A stretch of 47,508 bases of DNA, taken from the NCBI GenBank assembly GCA_031180825.1, contig JAPSLM010000020.1, positions 1 through 47,508 of the forward strand, given 5' to 3'. Source of the stretch: Paenibacillus sp. GTDB lineage: Bacteria > Bacillota > Bacilli > Paenibacillales > NBRC-103111. Shown piece by piece: positions 41,536-47,508 of the stretch. The notes under the pieces were generated by a model that was given only the letters and a program-made list of their open reading frames with translations, ran no database searches and was not told the origin of the DNA. The position numbers were made by a program, and so were the translations under genes. Within the stretch, counting starts at the first letter, position 1, and each line of letters starts with the position of its first letter.

Positions 41536-41545
41536 ATATTGTCAT
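41536..41545 (+). promoter_or_regulatory. AraC-type site 2 before the AraC gene
   Basis: A second exact copy of ATATTGTCAT, 65 bases from the first in the same orientation (about six helical turns), 20 bases before the regulator's ATG. AraC proteins bind direct repeats and can loop DNA. Confidence 0.55.
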
Positions 41546-41564
41546 CCGAGAGGAGAACCAAGAT

Positions 41565-42401
41565 ATGCGGCGTCAAAGCTTTCTGCCGACGCTCCCCGAG
41601 CACGAATATTTGCTGCTGCCCGAATCGGTCGGCTGGTACAAGGACCCCGAACACGAGGTGATGCGCAAGGCGGGAGCTCTCAACAATTTCAGCATTCATC
41701 TGATCGTGGACGGCAGAGGCTATTTGGAAACCGACGGACAGCGGCATACGCTGCAGAGGGGAGACGCCTTTCTGTACTTCCCTTTGCAAGCGCAAAGATA
41801 CTGCAGCAGCAAAGAAGATCCCTGGGAGGTACGGTGGGTGCATTTTTACGGCAAGACGCTGAAGGAGTTTTTGCTGGAACGGGGCATCGGGCCGAAGCCC
41901 TTGTGGAAAATACGGCAGTGGAGACCGCTCGAACAGGCTTTGTCGGATTTGCTGGAGGAGGTAGAGCGAAACGGATTTTGGCAGCTGACCCGCATCTCGA
42001 CGCTGACTTACGCGATACTCGCGGAATTCGTCACGCAAGCGGTTCCCTGGTCCGAAGCCCGGAGCCCCGAGACCGACAACCGGATCTCGGAGCTATTGCC
42101 CGAGATGCAGCGCGATGCCTGCCTGCCGTTCGATTTGCAGCATTGGGCGGACCGTGCGGGCGTGAGCAGCTATTATTTTTGCCGCCTGTTCAAAAAAGCG
42201 ACGCATCTGACGCCGATGACCTTTATTACGCTGTGCCGGCTGCAGAACAGCAAGCAGTGGCTGCTGGAGCAGCCGCAGCTCACGGTGAAGGAAATTGCCG
42301 AGCGCGCCGGCTATCCGAGCGTCAGCTACTATAACAAGCGGTTTCTGGAGCAGGAGGGCATGACGCCGACGGAATACCGTCAGCTTTACTTGCGCCATTA
42401 A
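41565..42401 (+). CDS. AraC family transcriptional regulator
   Basis: A 278-residue regulator. The N-terminal cupin-like domain binds a small ligand (FSIHLIVDGRGYLETDGQ, then LQRGDAFLYFPLQAQRY). The C-terminal domain has two HTH units: LQHWADRAGVSSYYFCRLFKKAT and VKEIAERAGYPSVSYYNKRFLEQEG, ending TPTEYRQLY. AGGAGAACC lies before the ATG. It is divergent from the Gfo/Idh and aldo-keto reductase operon with shared repeats in between, so it is most likely their activator in response to a sugar. The cupin metal-free type is usual for this group. Confidence 0.92.
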   Translation: MRRQSFLPTLPEHEYLLLPESVGWYKDPEHEVMRKAGALNNFSIHLIVDGRGYLETDGQRHTLQRGDAFLYFPLQAQRYCSSKEDPWEVRWVHFYGKTLKEFLLERGIGPKPLWKIRQWRPLEQALSDLLEEVERNGFWQLTRISTLTYAILAEFVTQAVPWSEARSPETDNRISELLPEMQRDACLPFDLQHWADRAGVSSYYFCRLFKKATHLTPMTFITLCRLQNSKQWLLEQPQLTVKEIAERAGYPSVSYYNKRFLEQEGMTPTEYRQLYLRH

Positions 42402-42417
42402 GCCCGCCGCCTTCCGC

Positions 42418-43977
42418 TCAATTTCCCGGGCGATAGCTTTCGCTCCGGTTGCGTCCCTCCTGCTTGGCCCGGTACAGCGCCTTGTCCGCCATGCCGACCA
42501 ATTCGAGCGGCGAGAGCCCCGCATAGGGTATCGACGAAGCGGCGCCGACGCTGACGGTGACGTGCTCGGACACCGCCGATCCGATATGCCGGATGCGCAG
42601 CCCTTCCACTTCCCGCCGGATGCTCTCGGCTACCTCTGCGGCCCGCAGCCCGCCGCATGCCGTCAGGATCACCACAAACTCCTCGCCGCCATAGCGGGCA
42701 GCGAGGCCGTCCATGCTGCCGACGACCCGCTGCAAAGCGCCTGCAACCTGCTTCAGACAAGCGTCTCCGCCTTGATGGCCGTAGGTATCGTTGTACGCTT
42801 TGAAGCAATCGATGTCGAGCATAATGACGGACAGCGACTGCGAATACATCGCCGCTTTCCCCCATGCCTCATCGAGAAATTCGTCGAATGCCCGGCGGTT
42901 GGCCACCCCGGTCAGCCCGTCGCGGCGCGACAGCTCTTCCAGCATGCGGTTGGCCTGCAGCATCGTCTCTTCAGCCCGCTTCGACTCCGTCCTGTCGACG
43001 ATGATCGCCAAATAACCGAGCAGCCGGTCCCCCGGCTCCCTCACTTCGCTGAGCATCAAGTGTACGTGAAACCGCTCACCGCCGCGCCGGACGAAGGTCC
43101 ACTCCTGTTCGTGACCCTTTCCTTCGGGCAAACCTGCGACGAACACCTCCAGATCTTCTACCGTTCGTCCTAACTGACGCCGGAGCTCCTCTTTTTTCAA
43201 CGCAAACTCCGCAGGGTCCACGATCGTTCCGGGAACCCGCCGTCCGATGGCTTCATCCGCAGAAATCCCAAACATTCGTTCCGCCCCGGGATTGAATACT
43301 TTCGCGACACCTGCCGGGTCGGTAAAAATAATGGCAACCCCCGTCGCCGAGCGGAAAATCGCCTCCTGCAGCGTATACAACCGCCGGTAATTGGCTTCGC
43401 TTTCCTCCAATTGATAAACAAGCCGGTTGGCGTCGGACAAATAGCGGATCAGGTAGGCGACGAATAAACCGCCGGATACAATAATGGCGACAAAGTAGAG
43501 ATTCACCTTCCAGCTCTGCCATCCCAGCAGGAAGAACAAGCTCGAGGTGATGATCCCGATGCCCGCCGCGATGGAAAGCAGCCATTTTTTCCAATAATCT
43601 GCAACATGCATCGCGATCAGCCCGCTGATCAAGCCGATAAGCGCAGCGGTCGCAGCCGCCGTAAGCGATGACGAATTCACTCCGAACATCGCAATCCGGC
43701 CGGCGGCGAGGATCAAGCCCGTTACCACCGAAGCGTAGATTCCCCCGAAATGTGCTGCCGCGATAATGGCGATCTGCCGAAAATCAAGAATGGTCGATCC
43801 GTCGATCCTGACGCTGAAGAACATCAGCAAAATACCGAACAGCCCGTGCGCCCCGCCGATAGCAAGACGCAGCTTAACAGGCATCGACGGCTGCCGTTCA
43901 TAGTTGCGCAGGAGGCGGCTTGACAAAAACATAAATGCAGTTAATAATGCCAAATTAGCGGTAAATAATTGGAACAT
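42418..43977 (-). CDS. Diguanylate cyclase with 5TM-5TMR_LYT sensor and PAS domain
   Basis: A membrane signalling enzyme of about 519 residues that makes cyclic di-GMP. The first 185 residues hold six or so hydrophobic segments of the 5TMR_LYT type, with the DFRQIAIIAAAHFGG motif. A PAS domain follows at about 200-330 (EAIFRSATGVAIIFTD, NPGAERMFGISADEAIG). The GGDEF domain is at about 355-515: SRRDGLTGVANRRAFDE, LDIDCFKAYNDTYGHQGGD, and the active-site loop RYGGEEFVVIL, which is intact. An inhibitory RxxD site is not obvious. The ATG at 43977 follows AAGGGG. It is a single gene, convergent with the AraC gene with only 16 bases between. Confidence 0.93.
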   Translation of the reverse strand: MFQLFTANLALLTAFMFLSSRLLRNYERQPSMPVKLRLAIGGAHGLFGILLMFFSVRIDGSTILDFRQIAIIAAAHFGGIYASVVTGLILAAGRIAMFGVNSSSLTAAATAALIGLISGLIAMHVADYWKKWLLSIAAGIGIITSSLFFLLGWQSWKVNLYFVAIIVSGGLFVAYLIRYLSDANRLVYQLEESEANYRRLYTLQEAIFRSATGVAIIFTDPAGVAKVFNPGAERMFGISADEAIGRRVPGTIVDPAEFALKKEELRRQLGRTVEDLEVFVAGLPEGKGHEQEWTFVRRGGERFHVHLMLSEVREPGDRLLGYLAIIVDRTESKRAEETMLQANRMLEELSRRDGLTGVANRRAFDEFLDEAWGKAAMYSQSLSVIMLDIDCFKAYNDTYGHQGGDACLKQVAGALQRVVGSMDGLAARYGGEEFVVILTACGGLRAAEVAESIRREVEGLRIRHIGSAVSEHVTVSVGAASSIPYAGLSPLELVGMADKALYRAKQEGRNRSESYRPGN

Positions 43978-44038
43978 AGACCGCACCCCTTCGATTTCTC
44001 TGTGCTGACGATCATATCAGACACGTATTAAAAAAGTG

Positions 44039-44067
44039 TTAGGACTATCGTACCATTGTGTTAAAAT
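44039..44067 (+). promoter_or_regulatory. Promoter of the second topB
   Basis: TTAGGA (44039-44044) and TAAAAT (44062-44067) with 17 bases between, 28 bases before the ATG. Confidence 0.5.
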
Positions 44068-44095
44068 AAACGAATCGCGGTGAAAGGAGTCTGGC

Positions 44096-46246
44096 ATGAA
44101 ATCACTCGTATTGGCGGAAAAGCCGAGCGTCGCCAAGGAAATTGCGCGCGTCCTGGGCTGCCAGCAGAAGCATAAGCACTATATGGAAGGCCCCGGTTAT
44201 GTGGTGACTTGGGCATTGGGGCATTTGGTCACCTTGGCCGAACCCGAGGAATACGACCCGAAATACAAAAACTGGAATTTGGACGATTTACCCTTGCTGC
44301 CGCCGCGGATGAAGCTGAAAATCATTCGCGAAACGACGCCGCAATTCAAGGCGATCGCGCAGCTTGCCAAGCGCGGCGATCTGGAGCAGCTCATCATTGC
44401 AACCGATGCCGGTCGCGAGGGCGAACTGGTCGCCCGCTGGATTATGGAAATGATTCATTGGAAAAAGCCGTTCAAGCGGCTCTGGATTTCCTCGCAAACG
44501 GACAAGGCGATCCGCGACGGCTTCGCCTCGCTAAAGCCGGGGCAAGCATACGATCCGCTGTACCGTTCCGCCGTTTGCCGGGCGGAAGCGGATTGGCTGA
44601 TCGGACTTAACATTACCCGCGCCTTGACCTGCAAGCATAACGCCCAGCTGGCGGCCGGGCGCGTACAGACGCCGACGCTTGCGGCGATGATGGACCGCGA
44701 GCGCGAGATCAAATCGTTTCAGGCGAAGGACTACTGGATGCTGCGGGCTCAGTTCGGCTCGTTTCAGGCCGTATGGCGGAGCCAGTCGCATCCGGACGGA
44801 CGCCTGTTCGATAAAGCCGCTGCCGACGCGCTGCTCGAACGCTTGAATAAGGCTCGCGCGGCAAAGGTTGCGCAGCTTAAAGTCACGGAGAAAAGCGAGC
44901 CCCATCCGCTCGCCTACGACTTGACCGAACTGCAGCGCGATGCGAACAAGCGGCACGGCTTTACCGCGAAGCAGACGTCGAACGTGCTCCAGCGGCTGTA
45001 CGAGCAGCACAAGCTCGTCACGTATCCGCGCACCGATTCGCGGTACTTGTCTTCGGACATGGTCTCCACGCTTCCCGACCGGCTCAAGGCTCTGAACGTC
45101 CAGCCTTACGCGGCTTGGATCAAGCCGCTGCTTGCGAAGCCGCTGCCGGTGTCCAAGCGCGTCGTCGACGACAGCAAGGTGTCGGATCACCATGCGATCA
45201 TTCCGACAGACGAACGCCCGCAGCTGCACAATCTGACGGCCGACGAGCGCAAGCTGTACGACCTGATCGTGCGCCGGTTCATCGCGTTGTTCTCTCCGGC
45301 GTTCCGCTATGATGAGACGTCGGTGACGCTGGAGATCGGAGGAGAGCATTTCCACGCCAAAGGGCGCATCGTCAAAGAAGCGGGCTGGAAGGCGCTGTAT
45401 GAGGCAGGCGCATCGGCAGGCGCGGATGAGGACGACGATGCGGCCGAGGACGAACCGGCTTCGCGGCAAACGCTGCCCCCGCTTCAGCCCGGGATGGAGC
45501 TGAAGGAGTTCCGGCTCAGCCAGCACAAGCAGACGACCAAGCCGCCGGGCCGCTACACCGAGGCGGGCCTGCTCGCGGTCATGGAAAAGCACAACCTCGG
45601 CACGCCGGCAACCCGCGCCGATATTATCGAGAAGCTGCTGCAAACCGATACGATCGAACGCCGCATGAACACGCTCCAGCCGACCGGCAAAGGCGCCCAA
45701 TTGATCGAGCTTGTCGTGCCGGAGCTTCGGACGCCGGAGCTGACAGCCGCTTGGGAGCAAGAACTGGAGCGGATCTCCAAAGGCAAAGGCGACCCCCGCA
45801 AGTTCATGGAGAGCATCCGCAGGCAAACCGAGGCTATTGTCCGCGAGGTTAAAACGAGCGAAGCCGAATACAAGCCGCATAACCTGACCCATTCCCGCTG
45901 CCCCGAGTGCGGCAAGCCGCTGCAGGAGATCAAGAGCAAGCGCGGCAAACTGCTCGTATGCAGCGACCGGGAATGCGCTTATAAACGGGCTGCGGAGCCT
46001 ATGCTTTCGAACAAGCGCTGTCCGCAGTGCCATAAGCGGATGGAGATCCATACCGGCAAAGCGGGCAAATACGCGCAGTGCCGGCCGTGCAACGTGATCG
46101 AGATGCTCGGCGAATCCGGCGGCGGACGCGCGGCCAAGCGTCAGCAAGCCCAGCTCGCCAAGCAGTACAGCGATAACGTTTCGCTCGGGTCCAGCTTGGA
46201 AGAAGCGCTGAAGGCCGCGATGGCGAAATCGAATAAGAAAGAGTAG
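44096..46246 (+). CDS. topB: DNA topoisomerase III (TopB), canonical form with zinc fingers
   Basis: A 716-residue type IA topoisomerase. The Toprim domain has LAEKPSVAKEIARVLG (E8) and ATDAGREGE (D104, E108). The catalytic tyrosine is Y310 in LVTYPRTDSRYL. AAGRVQTPTLA is the hinge motif, and HNLGTPATRADIIEKLL marks domain IV. An acidic insert (about 438-455) precedes this. The C terminus has two Cys4-type zinc fingers (CPECGK to CSDREC, and CPQCHK to CRPC) for single-strand binding. This is the usual Bacillus TopB layout; the other TopB in the window differs in its C terminus and in residue 109. AAAGGAG precedes the ATG and a strong terminator follows. Confidence 0.95.
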   Translation: MKSLVLAEKPSVAKEIARVLGCQQKHKHYMEGPGYVVTWALGHLVTLAEPEEYDPKYKNWNLDDLPLLPPRMKLKIIRETTPQFKAIAQLAKRGDLEQLIIATDAGREGELVARWIMEMIHWKKPFKRLWISSQTDKAIRDGFASLKPGQAYDPLYRSAVCRAEADWLIGLNITRALTCKHNAQLAAGRVQTPTLAAMMDREREIKSFQAKDYWMLRAQFGSFQAVWRSQSHPDGRLFDKAAADALLERLNKARAAKVAQLKVTEKSEPHPLAYDLTELQRDANKRHGFTAKQTSNVLQRLYEQHKLVTYPRTDSRYLSSDMVSTLPDRLKALNVQPYAAWIKPLLAKPLPVSKRVVDDSKVSDHHAIIPTDERPQLHNLTADERKLYDLIVRRFIALFSPAFRYDETSVTLEIGGEHFHAKGRIVKEAGWKALYEAGASAGADEDDDAAEDEPASRQTLPPLQPGMELKEFRLSQHKQTTKPPGRYTEAGLLAVMEKHNLGTPATRADIIEKLLQTDTIERRMNTLQPTGKGAQLIELVVPELRTPELTAAWEQELERISKGKGDPRKFMESIRRQTEAIVREVKTSEAEYKPHNLTHSRCPECGKPLQEIKSKRGKLLVCSDRECAYKRAAEPMLSNKRCPQCHKRMEIHTGKAGKYAQCRPCNVIEMLGESGGGRAAKRQQAQLAKQYSDNVSLGSSLEEALKAAMAKSNKKE

Positions 46247-46584
46247 CTCCCCCGTCTGTTCACACCATCGTATAGGCCGATATGCATCGGCGGTTTCAAA
46301 AGATTACGCATTTCAGCCCTTACGCTTCAAAATAGGAAGCCGTAAGGGCATTTTTTTGTGTCCGAGACATCTCTCAAGTTCCGCAGCGTGAATTAGCCAT
46401 CCCGGAATGATCAGCTAAAAACCAAAAGGCGCGAGTTACCGGGGCCGCCGTACAGCCCCCAAACTGGCGCTGTTTGCAATTAGGAAATAAGGGTGCCTAT
46501 CCATGATTGGAACTGACCCTTTGGTATGGAAAACCATAAAAGTAGAAAATTTCAGGAATAGGGCTTCAAGAGCAACGTGAGCGT
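46247..46584. other. Intergenic region, 338 bp
   Basis: Holds the topB terminator (46316-46357). The rest (46360-46584) shows no gene and only weak local repeats. Confidence 0.45.
46316..46357 (+). terminator. Terminator of the second topB
   Basis: GCCCTTACGcTTC pairs with GAAgCCGTAAGGGC, followed by A and seven T. Confidence 0.92.
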
Positions 46585-47420
46585 TCATGATAGTTTTGGT
46601 GCGGCCGGGATATGAGCGAAGCTCCCGCTGACCGGCTGCGGATCGGTCAATAGGTGCAAGCTGGGACAAGATCTCTCAATCGCTTTATGCAGCCTCAAAA
46701 TTTCGTCCGGCGAGTCCGGCGACAGGATGTTGAGCTTGTAAGAAATGTTGCGAAGGGCTGCGGGGGTCCAGGCGTCAACCGCGCTCAGCTCGCCCGCAAC
46801 TTCAACGTCCACATAGTGCAGCGTAATTTCCCGGGAGGCGGCCAGCGACAAAGCGGTTTGAGCGATTCCGCTGCCCAGCGCGCCAAGCATCATCTCCGCC
46901 GGACTTGGACCCGAGTCTTACCGCTCCCCGGCTTCGGCCATGACATCCGTCATCATCTGGAAGCCGCGCATTTGAATTTCCCGCTTCCCGGAGCCCCCAT
47001 CGCCACGACTTTGGCCTGCAGCTTATTCGGCTCGCCCGGGCGGGACGGCTCCTGTTTCCGTGCGGCCACAAGCTCTCGCAGCTTTCTCGCCTCGGCTGGC
47101 CGATCTTCCTTCGCAGGGGGCGGCATCGCCGGAACGGACGGAGCCGCCTCTTGCGGGCCGGACACTTTCGGACGGGGCGCGTACTGCGGCCGCTCCCGAA
47201 ACCATAAGGTCGCAATCCATTTTTCCCCTTCTCTTAGCTCGCGGGAGCCGTGTAAAGAGAGCGGGTAGCGCTCGTTGGTGCCCCGCCTGCAGGTCTCGAA
47301 TACGAGCAAAGTGCCTTCCGTAGGCGCGATGTCCAGATTCAACTCCGGGAAATAAGTTTCCCCTCCGGCTTCGACGGTATTTAAATAGGGCTTGCTGAAC
47401 GAATCAATTTGACTACAAAA
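46585..47420 (-). pseudogene. Prolyl 4-hydroxylase-like oxygenase fused to an OsmC-like domain, broken
   Basis: On the reverse strand the frame reads YLNTVEAGGETYFPE, then LDIAPTEGTLLVFETCRRG and SLHGSRELREGEKWIATLWF, the C-terminal part of a 2OG-Fe(II) dioxygenase of the P4H type (the distal His and the Lys/Arg that binds 2-oxoglutarate). Without a stop it runs through a Pro/Ala-rich linker (about 47090-47170) into KLQAKVVAMGAPGSGKFK, the start of an OsmC-like peroxidase. That domain then continues in two other frames (FQMMTDVMAEAG, then PAEMMLGALGSGIAQTALSLA to the stop at 46585). The N-terminal half of the oxygenase with the HxD iron site is missing. Neither half can work. The fusion itself is the unusual point. 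Confidence 0.7.
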
Positions 47421-47508
47421 ATCTCACGTTCGAGCATAACCGAACCGCGTGTAGCCATGCGAGAAACGACAAAAAGAAAAGCCGCAGTCTTCGCTCCAGG
47501 TTCATCAC

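Noticed and set aside
44531..46147. A 538-residue open frame on - opposite the second topB
   Set aside because: Shadow of topB; it lacks a start signal and any domain pattern.

Overview
This window looks like a chromosomal segment of a GC-rich Bacillales bacterium, most likely Paenibacillus or a close relative. The grounds are strong AGGAGG-type ribosome binding sites, frequent TTG/GTG starts, classic TTGACA/TATAAT promoters with U-tailed terminators, and many Bacillus/Paenibacillus-type proteins (HelD, DUF3900, DUF4179 with an ECF sigma factor, DUF2071, a YhcX-like GNAT plus nitrilase pair, LarE, Zur with a COG0523 GTPase). I see no rRNA, tRNA, CRISPR array or prophage block. All calls come from reading the sequence; no database search was run.

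Layout. 1-1.8 kb: the 5' end of an IS200/IS605-type tnpB, then a frameshifted IS1182-like element. The insertion appears to have duplicated a transcription terminator hairpin as its target site. 1.8-4.2 kb: a GNAT gene and a zinc-homeostasis operon (COG0523 GTPase then Zur-type Fur regulator) behind a clear promoter with a Zur-box-like site. 4.2-9.5 kb: a divergent TetR/MFS efflux pair with matching operators, an orphan holin-like peptide, a TIM-barrel protein, a hemolysin III family protein and a DUF4395 protein. 9.6-12 kb: a type IA topoisomerase (TopB). 12.1-13.7 kb: a decayed cytochrome P450 facing a decayed TetR gene. 13.7-20.3 kb: fumC, an FMN-dependent glutamate-synthase-like protein, two pseudogenes and helD. 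20.3-21.4 kb: an MFS remnant and a stretch of degenerate repeats. 21.4-24 kb: a D-2-hydroxyacid dehydrogenase split by one UAG codon, larE and a glutathione peroxidase. 24.2-27.3 kb: a MoxR-type AAA+ ATPase and its VWA partner. 27.3-32.8 kb: ECF sigma/DUF4179, a PepV-like dipeptidase, DUF3900 and DedA. 32.9-36.2 kb: a Cu/Zn superoxide dismutase lipoprotein, then a TetR gene that appears leaderless and an SDR-alpha/beta-hydrolase fusion sharing its operator. 36.2-39.2 kb: a methyltransferase, nitrilase and GNAT operon, then a membrane protein. 39.5-46.2 kb: an aldo-keto reductase and Gfo/Idh/MocA operon divergent from an AraC regulator, a diguanylate cyclase and a second TopB. 46.6-47.4 kb: a broken prolyl-hydroxylase/OsmC fusion.

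How it works together. Several small regulons can be read from the DNA: Zur with COG0523, TetR with MFS, TetR with SDR-hydrolase, AraC with the oxidoreductase pair, and ECF sigma with a DUF4179 protein. Broken genes are unusually dense (at least nine loci), while large neighbours such as fumC, helD, both topB genes and the MoxR/VWA pair are intact, which argues for real decay rather than general sequencing error. The best candidates for something less described are the MoxR/VWA pair, the SDR-hydrolase fusion with its perfect palindromic operator, the P4H-OsmC fusion, and the IS insertion that copies a terminator.
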